Below are positions 1 to 8,137 of a stretch of 64,000 bases of DNA, in pieces. The first letter of the stretch is position 1. Each line of letters opens with the position of its first letter. A program made the translations under genes and the position numbers. The notes under the pieces were generated by a model. The model searched no databases. It saw nothing but the letters and a program-made list of their open reading frames with translations, and was not told where the DNA came from. Origin of the DNA: an uncultured Lachnospiraceae bacterium (GTDB lineage Bacteria; Bacillota; Clostridia; Lachnospirales; Lachnospiraceae); contig ONHB01000011.1 of NCBI GenBank assembly GCA_900317505.1, forward strand, positions 8,669 to 72,668, given 5' to 3'.

Positions 1-96
1 CTTCACCAGTATAAGCCATATTTAACAAAAAGAACGATAAAAAAACTATTAACGCACATTAAAACACAAAAAGGGGAAGAATTATGTCAGAATTAG
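1..96 (+). other. Possible 3' end of an upstream gene
   Basis: Frame 1 is open from the window edge to a TAG at 94-96, overlapping the hsdR start by 13 bases. This could be the tail of the preceding gene, for example another subunit of the type I system, but the 31 visible codons carry no recognisable motif. Frame 2 ends at 25, so another reading is possible. Nothing can be said about function. Confidence 0.2.
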
Positions 97-3044
97 AATC
101 TACAATTGAACAAAAACTCATTGAACAATTAGTATATGGTGAATCTCAATGGATATATCGGGAGGATCTCAAGACAGAATCTGATCTTTGGAATAACTTT
201 CGCTACATTTTGGAGCAGAACAACAAGGATAGACTGAATGGAGAGCGTCTTTCTGATTCGGAATTTGAGCAGATAAAAAACCAATTACAATTTTCATCTT
301 TCTACAAAGCGGGAGAATGGCTTGTTGGAGAAAATGGTAAGGTAATGGTTCATGTTCAGAGAGATACAGAAAAACTGCATCTTGTTGTAATGAATCATGA
401 ACATATTGCAGGCGGAAGTAGTGTTTATGAAGTGATTAATCAATATAGTGCACTCAAGACAGATGAAGACGGCAGAGACCGGAGATTTGATGTCACACTT
501 ATGATTAACGGACTTCCAATGATTCACATTGAGCTGAAAAACAGACAACATTCTTATATGGACGGGTTTAGACAGATAAAAAAGTATATAGGTGAAGGTA
601 AGTTTACCGGCATTTTTTCAGCAATACAGATGTTTGTCGTTAGTAATGGTGTTGACACCAAATATTTTTCCGCAGCAAGTGATACAGAGTTAAATCCGGA
701 GTTCATAAGTGGATGGGTAGATAATGAAAATAATTCAGTATCCGATTACATTGATTTTGCCAAAAGTGTGTTAAAAATCCCACAGGCACATGAAATGATA
801 GCAAAATATACGGTTTTGGATAAAGATGCCAAAAAGCTGATTTTACTGAGACCTTATCAGATCCATGCGATTGAGGCAATCCGGGAAGCGTCAAAGAAAG
901 GTGAATCTGGTTTTGTATGGCATACTACAGGTTCTGGTAAGACTTTGACTTCCTATAAAGCGACTCGTAATCTTTTAATGGATATACCATCTATTGATAA
1001 GACGATTTTTTTGATTGATAGAAAAGACCTGGATGCACAGACGACAATGGCATTTCAGGCATATGCCAATAATGATCTGATTGATGTAGATGAAACAGAG
1101 AATGTATTTGATTTAAAGAAAAAATTAAAGTCAGATGACCGTCAGGTGATTGTAACAACAATTCAGAAAATGCAACGGCTTATAACTAAAAAGTTAGTTC
1201 CTGAAACACCGGAATATAATAGGATTAAAAATCTGAGGGTTGCTTTTGTTGTTGATGAATGTCATCGTGCGGTTACCCCTGGGACGAAAAGAGAATTTGA
1301 AAGATTTTTTTGCAAATCCTTATGGTATGGTTTTACCGGAACCCCCAGATTCGCTGAAAATCCATATCCGCAAATGGGGGATCTTCCGAGGACAACAAAA
1401 GAATTATATGGTGAATGTTTGCATAAGTATACTATTCAGAATGCAATACATGACAATGCTGTACTTGGATTTCAGGTAGAGCACAATGGACCTAAAAACA
1501 TAGTGAATGAAACAGATAGCAGTATTTATGATAATGAAACACATATGCTCCAGGTTTTGAACGTAATACTTAATAGGTCTTATCATAAATTGGGATTTCA
1601 AAATGGTAAAGGAGAAACATACGAAGGATTACTCACTACCAGTTCTATCCAGCAGGCGCAAAGATATTATGAATTATTAAAACGGGTAAAGAATGGAGAG
1701 ACAGGCTTAACGATAGATGAAAGAATCAAACAGGTATTGCCAGATTTTCCTAAGTTTGCAATTACATATTCTGTGACGGAAAATCAAGATGGATCATGTG
1801 TAAATCAGGAAAAGATGCGGGAGTCATTAAAAGATTACAATGAAATGTTTGGTACAAAATTTGATATATCACAGATTCAGGCTTACAACGGAAATTTAAA
1901 TAAGCGTCTGGCCAGGAAAGATCCAAAGTTTAAAAGCAGAAGGGAACAGTTGGATTTGGTGATTGTTGTAGATCGTTTACTGACTGGGTTTGATGCACCG
2001 TGTATGTCTACTATTTTTATCGATAGACAACCAATGGGACCGCACGACCTGATACAGGCGTTTTCAAGAACAAACCGTATTTTTAATTCTACAAAAAAAT
2101 ATGGACAGATTGTCACTTTTCAAGCACCAAAACTATTTAAAGAGAGTGTAGACAATGCTGTGAAGTTGTATTCTGCCGGAAGCACTGGCAGTGTGCTTGT
2201 CGCAGAGTGGGATGAGGTAGAACCTGCTTTTAGAAAAGCGCTGGCCGCGCTTCGCGTGTCAGCAGAAAGCCCGTCTAAAATACCTGATATGTCAAAAAAA
2301 GAAAAAGCGATTTTTGTTAAGGTGTTTCAGGAGTTTGATAAGTTGTTTGCCCAATTAAAATCATTTTCAAACTATGATGATAATATGTTGGAAACATACG
2401 GCATTACACAGAAGGAATATGAAGATTATGTGGGGCATTATTTGAATATAAAAGAGGAATTAAAACCAAATTCTGAGGACAGCGGAGATGTGCAGGATGA
2501 AATAGAGGTTGATCAGGATTATGAGCTTATGGCTTATAGCCATACAAAAATCGATTATGAGTATATTATTAATCTGATCCAAAATATTGTGACACCCAAT
2601 GATGAGACAGAAGTTACTCCGGAACAAAGAGAACAGCAGATAGAAGAGGTAAAGCAGTACATAGAGGATTTGAGAAGTGATAGGCCGAAGATAGCAGATA
2701 TTATGACTAAACTGGTTGGCGAGATCGAACAGGATCATAATAGATATAAAGGACAATCAATTCTTAATATTGTTGAAAATATGAAACATGACTGTGTAGA
2801 GGAAATAGTAGACGATTTTTGTCTTAACTGGTGCGTCGCAAAAGATGCTGTTATGTATGCTGCCATGAATTGTCGGAATGGAGTAATACCAAATGAAAAT
2901 GTAATTAAAATTAAGGCAGATTATACAAAATACAGAGAAAAAACAGATTCAGATCTCCTTAAATTTATGTATTATAAAAAAATGCTTGCTTCACTAAAAC
3001 AAACACTGGATGAAGAGGTTAAGCCTTTGATTAGTAATCTGTAA
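84..3044 (+). CDS. hsdR: Type I restriction enzyme, R subunit (HsdR)
   Basis: This is the motor and nuclease subunit of a type I restriction-modification complex. It translocates and cuts DNA whose target, read by HsdS, is unmethylated. The N-terminal nuclease core shows Asp136 followed by Glu150-Leu-Lys152 (PD-ExK type). The SF2 helicase part has Walker A GSGKT at 283-287 and DECH at 391-394, with a helicase C-terminal segment around LLTGFDAP and SRTNR. At 986 aa it has normal family length and appears intact. An AAGGGG site at 71-76 lies 7 bases before the ATG. The M and S subunits are not in the window and are expected upstream, to the left. The gene is AT-rich compared with the core genes to its right, which fits horizontal acquisition. 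The family call is secure. The target sequence cannot be deduced. Confidence 0.95.
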   Translation: MSELESTIEQKLIEQLVYGESQWIYREDLKTESDLWNNFRYILEQNNKDRLNGERLSDSEFEQIKNQLQFSSFYKAGEWLVGENGKVMVHVQRDTEKLHLVVMNHEHIAGGSSVYEVINQYSALKTDEDGRDRRFDVTLMINGLPMIHIELKNRQHSYMDGFRQIKKYIGEGKFTGIFSAIQMFVVSNGVDTKYFSAASDTELNPEFISGWVDNENNSVSDYIDFAKSVLKIPQAHEMIAKYTVLDKDAKKLILLRPYQIHAIEAIREASKKGESGFVWHTTGSGKTLTSYKATRNLLMDIPSIDKTIFLIDRKDLDAQTTMAFQAYANNDLIDVDETENVFDLKKKLKSDDRQVIVTTIQKMQRLITKKLVPETPEYNRIKNLRVAFVVDECHRAVTPGTKREFERFFCKSLWYGFTGTPRFAENPYPQMGDLPRTTKELYGECLHKYTIQNAIHDNAVLGFQVEHNGPKNIVNETDSSIYDNETHMLQVLNVILNRSYHKLGFQNGKGETYEGLLTTSSIQQAQRYYELLKRVKNGETGLTIDERIKQVLPDFPKFAITYSVTENQDGSCVNQEKMRESLKDYNEMFGTKFDISQIQAYNGNLNKRLARKDPKFKSRREQLDLVIVVDRLLTGFDAPCMSTIFIDRQPMGPHDLIQAFSRTNRIFNSTKKYGQIVTFQAPKLFKESVDNAVKLYSAGSTGSVLVAEWDEVEPAFRKALAALRVSAESPSKIPDMSKKEKAIFVKVFQEFDKLFAQLKSFSNYDDNMLETYGITQKEYEDYVGHYLNIKEELKPNSEDSGDVQDEIEVDQDYELMAYSHTKIDYEYIINLIQNIVTPNDETEVTPEQREQQIEEVKQYIEDLRSDRPKIADIMTKLVGEIEQDHNRYKGQSILNIVENMKHDCVEEIVDDFCLNWCVAKDAVMYAAMNCRNGVIPNENVIKIKADYTKYREKTDSDLLKFMYYKKMLASLKQTLDEEVKPLISNL

Positions 3045-3081
3045 TATTGATTTAAAAGTATGATTCGTTTTTACTGTTTAT

Positions 3082-3092
3082 ATCAGCGTAAG
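3082..3092 (+). repeat. Left arm of 11-bp inverted repeat around the recombinase gene
   Basis: ATCAGCGTAAG lies 23 bases before the recombinase start. Its exact reverse complement is at 4097-4107, just after the gene. Similarity continues loosely inward (TAAT-ATGAA against CAATCATGAA). This may be a recombination core or recombinase binding site. Confidence 0.6.
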
Positions 3093-3115
3093 TAATATGA
3101 AATGGAGGTAAGCTT

Positions 3116-4042
3116 ATGCTATATGAGGTAAATGGTAAAGAACGATTTTGCGAATACTATAAGCAGTGGATTGAGGTATACAAAAAGGACGCTATTCGTG
3201 AGGCGACACTGGCAAAATATCAAATGACCTACAAGTGGGTGAAGCGTTTAGTTCCTGATTTGAGAGTATCTGAGCTTAATAGAACAGCATATCAGAAACT
3301 TTTAAATGATTATGCAAAAGAACATGAGAGACAGACCACACTTGATTTTCACCATCAGCTTAAAGGGGCTATTCTGGATGCGGTAGATGAGGGATTAATA
3401 GAAAGAGATCCGACACGAAAGGCGATTATCAAGGGGAAAACACCGAAAGTCAAAAAAATTAAATATTTGAATCAGTTTGAATTGCATACACTGATTGCGC
3501 ATTTGGATATTAAAGAAGAACCAAACTGGGATTGGTTTATTCTTCTGGTGGCCAAAACAGGTATGCGCTTTTCTGAAGCGCTTGCTATCACTCCGGCAGA
3601 TTTTGATTTTGCCAGACAAACGTTGTCTGTTAGTAAGACATGGGATTATAAAGGTGAAGGAGGATTTTTGCCAACAAAGAACAAGTCATCTGTAAGAAAA
3701 ATACAGATAGATTGGCAGATAGTTGTTAAATTCTCAGAACTGGTAAAGCATCTTCCAGAGGATAAGCCTATTTTTGTGGGAGAGGATAAAGTGTATAATT
3801 CAACTGTCAATGATGTGCTCGCGAGACACTGCAAGATGTGTGGAATATCGGAGATCTCCATTCATGGACTTCGGCATACACATGCATCACTGCTTTTATT
3901 TGCCGGGGTATCAATAGCCAGTGTGGCAAGAAGGTTGGGACATGCCAGTATGACAACGACACAAAAAACATATTTACACATTATTCAGGAGTTGGAAAAT
4001 AAAGATGTGGACTTGGTAATGAGAACGTTGTCCGGATTGTAA
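3116..4042 (+). CDS. Tyrosine recombinase (phage-integrase family)
   Basis: This is a 308-aa site-specific recombinase with an N-terminal SAM-like core-binding domain (about 1-110) and a catalytic domain. The catalytic set looks complete: Arg151 in TGMRFSEAL, Lys in the beta hairpin near KNKSSVRKI, His250 and Arg253 in HGLRHTH, His276 in RLGHASM, and nucleophile Tyr286 in KTYLH. GGAGG at 3104-3108 is 7 bases before the ATG. It lies 71 bases after hsdR in the same direction. Recombinases in this position of type I loci often invert hsdS segments, as in phase-variable systems, but hsdS is outside the window. Alternatively it is the integrase of an island that ends beside pyrE. The exact inverted repeat on both sides of the gene supports a local recombination role. 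Confidence 0.9.
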   Translation: MLYEVNGKERFCEYYKQWIEVYKKDAIREATLAKYQMTYKWVKRLVPDLRVSELNRTAYQKLLNDYAKEHERQTTLDFHHQLKGAILDAVDEGLIERDPTRKAIIKGKTPKVKKIKYLNQFELHTLIAHLDIKEEPNWDWFILLVAKTGMRFSEALAITPADFDFARQTLSVSKTWDYKGEGGFLPTKNKSSVRKIQIDWQIVVKFSELVKHLPEDKPIFVGEDKVYNSTVNDVLARHCKMCGISEISIHGLRHTHASLLLFAGVSIASVARRLGHASMTTTQKTYLHIIQELENKDVDLVMRTLSGL

Positions 4043-4096
4043 AAATACATATAATAAATGACAATTTCAAATATAAAATGATGAAATTCATGATTG

Positions 4097-4107
4097 CTTA
4101 CGCTGAT
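4097..4107 (-). repeat. Right arm of 11-bp inverted repeat around the recombinase gene
   Basis: CTTACGCTGAT is the exact reverse complement of 3082-3092, placed 54 bases after the recombinase stop and just before the pyrE promoter. Together the arms enclose only the recombinase gene. Confidence 0.6.
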
Positions 4108-4117
4108 GAAATGCAGA

Positions 4118-4146
4118 TTGAATCCCCCATTATTTTATGTTAAAAT
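4118..4146 (+). promoter_or_regulatory. pyrE promoter
   Basis: TTGAAT (4118-4123), a 17-base spacer and TAAAAT (4141-4146) preceded by TG at the extended -10 position. Transcription should start near 4153, giving a leader of about 28 bases, too short for a PyrR-type attenuator. It also means the longer upstream reading frame of pyrE, from 4094, is not used. Confidence 0.7.
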
Positions 4147-4180
4147 AGGTTCGATATTTGACAGGAGGTCTATGAATAGA

Positions 4181-4861
4181 ATGGAACAGTACAAACAGGA
4201 ATTTATCGAGTTTATGGTTGCTTCGGATGTATTAAAATTTGGTGATTTTACCTTAAAAAGTGGTCGTAAATCTCCGTTTTTTATGAATGCAGGAGCTTAT
4301 GTGACAGGTTCACAGCTTAAAAAGCTCGGCGAGTATTATGCAAAAGCAATTTATGATAAGTATGGTGATGACTTCGATGTTCTGTTCGGACCTGCTTACA
4401 AAGGAATCCCACTTGCAGTCGTTACGGCAATCGCATTTAGTGAATTGTACGGAAAAGAGATCCGTTATTGCTCAGACCGCAAAGAGGACAAGGATCACGG
4501 CGCAGATAAAGGTGCTTTTTTAGGCAGCAAATTACAGGATGGTGACCGTGTTGTCATGATCGAAGATGTGACAACATCCGGCAAATCCATGGAAGAGACC
4601 GTACCCAAGGTAAAGGGAGCTGCTGATGTGACAATCGTCGGACTGATGGTTTCACTCGACCGTATGGAAGTCGGTAAGGGCGGAGAAAAGAAAGCCTTAG
4701 ACGAGGTCAAAGATCTGTATGGCTTTGAGACCAACGCTATTGTGACAATGGCCGAGGTTACCGAATATCTGTACAATCGCGAGTGCCGGGGCAGGGTTGT
4801 GATCGATGATACATTAAAAGCAGCAATAGACGAATATTATAAACAATACGGAGCAAAATAA
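4181..4861 (+). CDS. pyrE: Orotate phosphoribosyltransferase
   Basis: It converts orotate and PRPP to orotidine 5'-monophosphate, the fifth step of pyrimidine synthesis, in the cytoplasm. The PRPP-binding motif VMIEDVTTSGKSMEE is clear, and the catalytic loop region reads KEDKDHGADKGAFLG. From the ATG at 4181 the protein is 226 aa (MEQYKQEF), a normal length. AGGAGG at 4163-4168 is 12 bases before this ATG but only 3 before the alternative ATG at 4172, so 4181 is preferred. It has its own promoter and is followed after 12 bases by a 50-codon membrane-protein gene, then two more genes in line, probably one transcript. carAB of the same pathway is 27 kb away. Confidence 0.95.
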   Translation: MEQYKQEFIEFMVASDVLKFGDFTLKSGRKSPFFMNAGAYVTGSQLKKLGEYYAKAIYDKYGDDFDVLFGPAYKGIPLAVVTAIAFSELYGKEIRYCSDRKEDKDHGADKGAFLGSKLQDGDRVVMIEDVTTSGKSMEETVPKVKGAADVTIVGLMVSLDRMEVGKGGEKKALDEVKDLYGFETNAIVTMAEVTEYLYNRECRGRVVIDDTLKAAIDEYYKQYGAK

Positions 4862-4873
4862 GGAGGACTGCAA

Positions 4874-5026
4874 ATGGAAGAAAAAATCTATAAGACTATG
4901 AAAAATGCCGGCGGCATGAATGTGACACTCGGTGTACTGATGATCGTATTTGGTATTGCAGCAGGTGTGCTTATGATTGTGAACGGTGGCAAATTACTGG
5001 TCAAGAAAGCAGACATTTTATTTTAA
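4874..5026 (+). CDS. Small single-pass membrane protein (50 aa)
   Basis: An ATG at 4874 with AAGGAGG just upstream opens a 50-codon frame ending at TAA 5024-5026. The product has a short charged start (MEEKIYKTMKNAGG), one hydrophobic segment of about 22 residues (VTLGVLMIVFGIAAGVLMIV) and a basic end (KLLVKK). It sits 12 bases after pyrE and 11 bases before the next membrane-protein gene, so it is probably cotranscribed with both. I do not recognise a named family. The ribosome binding site and spacing make it likely to be a real gene despite its size. Confidence 0.7.
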   Translation: MEEKIYKTMKNAGGMNVTLGVLMIVFGIAAGVLMIVNGGKLLVKKADILF

Positions 5027-5037
5027 GGGACAAGGTT

Positions 5038-5358
5038 ATGCATAGAAAAGGATATATGTTTACCGACAGGAGCCATTCTGACAATGGCAAGATGTCGGCA
5101 GCACTTGGAGCAATTTCTTTTATATCCATGTGTCTGGTAATTTATCTGTCCTATCGATGGAAAGGGGCGATGAGTCCCAAGCTTGGTGCAGTGACATTTT
5201 TTGCACTTTTAATTTCCATTGCAGGCGAGACGCTGGGCGTTATGTCGCGTCTGGAAAAAGACAAGTTTTATTTATTTCCCAATATTGGACTTGTTTTAAA
5301 TTCGATCAGCTTACTTATCATTATCTGCCTGTTTTATCTGGGCATTTATGATATCTAA
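5038..5358 (+). CDS. Small membrane protein, three predicted helices
   Basis: A 106-aa protein with a soluble N-terminus of about 20 residues and three hydrophobic stretches (about 21-40, 46-68 and 80-103). The sequence resembles short uncharacterised membrane proteins of Lachnospiraceae, possibly the DUF6142 group, but that name is from memory and unverified. The gene begins 11 bases after the 50-aa ORF and is followed after 15 bases by the aminopeptidase gene, in a tight pyrE-led run. No catalytic motif is visible and I assign no function. Confidence 0.7.
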   Translation: MHRKGYMFTDRSHSDNGKMSAALGAISFISMCLVIYLSYRWKGAMSPKLGAVTFFALLISIAGETLGVMSRLEKDKFYLFPNIGLVLNSISLLIIICLFYLGIYDI

Positions 5359-5373
5359 AATTTGGAGGCATTG

Positions 5374-7482
5374 ATGAAAGAAAGATGGAATTTATGTATT
5401 GAAAGAATCAATGAGATTCAGTCAGATGAATCTGTGGGGATAAAATGGGGAAGCTACTTTCGTGAAGTGGCTTCTTTTGTTTTGAATGTAGCCGCTCTGT
5501 GTGAGGTAGAGGAGTCATATTTTGAAACAGAACCACAGAAAAGAGAAAAGAAACCGTTGTTTACCGGGGAAAGTCAGGCTGTCTGGAATAAAGCTTCGGT
5601 AGATAAACTGTATGATGGTTTACGGGAAGAAAATTATGTAAACTCATATTTAAATCCGGATTATGCAGCGTCCTGCTTTGGAACGAGAATCGGACAGCTT
5701 TTGAGTTTTGTATATACTGAAATGTATACACTTCCGGTTTATGCGGCCGAATCAGATCTGTTTGAAATTTTGATCCGTATGGAGTGGTTTGTGGAGCTGT
5801 TCTGTATTTTCTCCCAGACAGAATATGATACAGAGAAACCGGAAAATGAGAATGAGGATGCGCTTGAGCAGTCCGTATGGGAATGCTGTTATTATTTTGT
5901 CAGCGATTATTATGATGTGGAAGCAGAAAAACGGGTTGGTGAAAAGGTGGAGCCTGCCTTTGATTTTGCATACCGCCTGATCATGGAAGCAGACTTATCC
6001 AATCCGGATTATTTATACCGCTATGGAGAGCCGATCACAGACAATGAGATCGCATCCGTAAAGCTTTTCAACAAAATGTCAGATGAAGAGCTGCAGAAGA
6101 TGGCGGATACCTACACCGAAGGATACCGGATCGGTTTTATCAAGGGCAACAAGGATCTTTCCATAAAAAAGGTTGTCAATATCGTATATCCGATCGGTTT
6201 TGAAAAGGTAGTAAAGTTAGCGATAGCTAATTTTGAAAAGATGGGACTGAAGTCGACCCTGATGCGCAGCGCACACAGTATTTTTTATAAACGCATCGGC
6301 GGGACAACCGGATATTATTCGACAAGCATCAATCGTCAGTTTGACTATGATCATCGCGAGGACGATGCCCTGTTTTTAGATAAAAAGCTGATGAATCGCA
6401 AGCTTGAGGTATTAAAGGAAGCTTATATAAAGTATGAGGATATTTCTAAAAAGCATGCCGGCCCTGCGGTCATTGAGGTATTTGGTGAAAAGAATTTCTC
6501 GCCCATTGATAAAAAGAGTGCCTGCCATTACAGTGATAAGCAGCAGGAGTTAGTGACGGCTCACGCGATCGCATCCGGAAAGATCATCAACACTTATGTG
6601 CCGGGTGAGGAGAGAAGCTTTACGATCATTGCTTTTCCCATCGCGGAGATCGGACCGGATTATGAAGCTATCATGAAAGAGACGATTGCCCTCAATACAC
6701 TGCCGTATCAGACCTATGAGGATGTCCAGCAGGTGATCATTGACGCACTGGATCAGTGCGAATATGTAAGAGTACTTGGCATGAACGGCAATAAAACTGA
6801 TATAAAAGTAAAGTTATGTAAACTCAAAGATCCGGCTAAGATGACAAAGTTTGAAAACTGCGTGGCTGATGTCAATATTCCGGTCGGAGAGGTTTTCACA
6901 TCACCGGTATTAAAAGGAACAAACGGTGTTCTTTTTGTCAAACGGGTATTTTTAAATGAGTTATCCTATGATAACCTTGAGGTCGTTTTCAAGGATGGCA
7001 TGGTAGCCGATTACAACTGCACCAACTATCCGGAAGAGGATAAAAATAAAAAATATATCAAGGACCATGTCCTGCATCATTATGACAGTATTCCGATCGG
7101 GGAATTTGCCATCGGCACCAATACGACGGCCTATACGATGGGCAGAAAGTATGGGATCGAGGACAAGCTTCCGATCCTGATCGCTGAAAAGACAGGTCCG
7201 CATTTTGCAGTCGGGGATACCTGTTATTCCCATGCAGAGGATGTGGCTGTGTTCAATCCCGACGGAAAGGAGATCATAGCGCGTGACAATGAGATTTCGC
7301 TGCTGCGGAAGGATGACGAGAAAAAGGAAAAGGCATATTTCCAGTGTCATACGGATATTACGATCCCCTATGATGAATTAGGACAGCTGTACGGCGTCAA
7401 AGAAAACGGCGAACAGGTCATGATCATCGAAAACGGACGGTTTGTACTTCCCGGAACAGAGATGCTCAACGAGGCTTTGTAA
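5374..7482 (+). CDS. M29-type metallo-aminopeptidase with long N-terminal extension
   Basis: The C-terminal half matches thermophilic aminopeptidases of family M29 (AmpS/PepS/AmpT), cobalt- or zinc-dependent enzymes that release N-terminal residues from peptides. The expected metal ligands and catalytic residues are present in order: Glu506 (GEVFTSP), Glu577 (GEFAIGTN), His610 (GPHFAVG), His659 and Asp661 (HTDI). M29 enzymes are usually about 400 aa. This protein is 702 aa, with roughly 300 N-terminal residues that I cannot assign. The start is ATG 5374, since GGAGG at 5364-5368 gives 5-base spacing. The TTG at 5362 overlaps that site and is rejected. It is the last gene of the pyrE-led run. 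No signal peptide is seen, so it should be cytoplasmic. Confidence 0.85.
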   Translation: MKERWNLCIERINEIQSDESVGIKWGSYFREVASFVLNVAALCEVEESYFETEPQKREKKPLFTGESQAVWNKASVDKLYDGLREENYVNSYLNPDYAASCFGTRIGQLLSFVYTEMYTLPVYAAESDLFEILIRMEWFVELFCIFSQTEYDTEKPENENEDALEQSVWECCYYFVSDYYDVEAEKRVGEKVEPAFDFAYRLIMEADLSNPDYLYRYGEPITDNEIASVKLFNKMSDEELQKMADTYTEGYRIGFIKGNKDLSIKKVVNIVYPIGFEKVVKLAIANFEKMGLKSTLMRSAHSIFYKRIGGTTGYYSTSINRQFDYDHREDDALFLDKKLMNRKLEVLKEAYIKYEDISKKHAGPAVIEVFGEKNFSPIDKKSACHYSDKQQELVTAHAIASGKIINTYVPGEERSFTIIAFPIAEIGPDYEAIMKETIALNTLPYQTYEDVQQVIIDALDQCEYVRVLGMNGNKTDIKVKLCKLKDPAKMTKFENCVADVNIPVGEVFTSPVLKGTNGVLFVKRVFLNELSYDNLEVVFKDGMVADYNCTNYPEEDKNKKYIKDHVLHHYDSIPIGEFAIGTNTTAYTMGRKYGIEDKLPILIAEKTGPHFAVGDTCYSHAEDVAVFNPDGKEIIARDNEISLLRKDDEKKEKAYFQCHTDITIPYDELGQLYGVKENGEQVMIIENGRFVLPGTEMLNEAL

Positions 7483-7539
7483 TCCGTCGATAAGAAAGTA
7501 AAAAATGCCTGAAAAAAGGATAATAAAACTTTAAAAAGG

Positions 7540-7573
7540 TTGCACTTGAAGTGTATTTTTTGTAAACTATAGT
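7540..7573 (+). promoter_or_regulatory. Promoter of the purE-purM-purN operon
   Basis: Two overlapping readings are possible: TTGCAC (7540-7545), 17 bases, TAAACT; or TTGAAG (7546-7551), 16 bases, TATAGT (7568-7573). Either starts RNA about 25-30 bases before purE, leaving no room for a purine riboswitch. Confidence 0.55.
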
Positions 7574-7604
7574 AGATTAATCACGTAAAGGAGTGGCACA
7601 AAAG

Positions 7605-8111
7605 ATGGCACAGGTTGGTATTGTTATGGGCAGCGATTCAGATATGCCCATCATGAGTAAAGCAGCAGATATTTTGGAAGAACTGGGAATTTCCTATGAG
7701 ATGCGTATTATTTCCGCACACAGGGAGCCGGACGTATTCTTTGACTATGCAAAAACAGCCGAAGAGAAGGGATTCAAGGTAATTATTGCAGGTGCCGGTA
7801 TGGCAGCGCATTTACCGGGTATGTGTGCAGCAATTTTCCCGATGCCGGTTATCGGTATCCCGATGCATACAACATCTCTTGGAGGACGTGATTCCCTGTA
7901 TTCGATCGTTCAGATGCCGAGTGGTATCCCGGTTGCTACCGTAGCAATCAATGGCGGCGCCAATGCAGGTTTGCTGGCAGCCAAGATCCTGGCAACATCA
8001 GATGCCGCATTATTGGATAAATTAAAAGCTTATTCTGCCAAATTAAAAGAGCAGGTAGAGGCTAAGGACGCAAAGCTTCAGGAAGTCGGATACAAAAATT
8101 ATTCCAAATAA
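7605..8111 (+). CDS. purE: N5-carboxyaminoimidazole ribonucleotide mutase (class I PurE)
   Basis: It moves the carboxyl group of N5-CAIR to give CAIR in purine synthesis. Signature segments are VGIVMGSDSDMPIMSKA at the start, SAHREPD with the active-site His, and AGAGMAAHLPGM. The 168-aa length is normal. The start is ATG 7605; a GTG at 7593 would lie inside the AAAGGAG ribosome binding site (7587-7593). It is the first gene of purE-purM-purN, with purM 26 bases downstream. A PurK partner would be expected for this class of PurE but is not in the window. Confidence 0.96.
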   Translation: MAQVGIVMGSDSDMPIMSKAADILEELGISYEMRIISAHREPDVFFDYAKTAEEKGFKVIIAGAGMAAHLPGMCAAIFPMPVIGIPMHTTSLGGRDSLYSIVQMPSGIPVATVAINGGANAGLLAAKILATSDAALLDKLKAYSAKLKEQVEAKDAKLQEVGYKNYSK

Positions 8112-8137
8112 ATCATACAAATCTAAGGAGAAACATC

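Noticed and set aside
4094-4180. Upstream extension of pyrE to 4094
   Set aside because: The extension covers the pyrE promoter (4118-4146) and the AGGAGG site, so it cannot be translated from that transcript. It is also absent from usual PyrE proteins.
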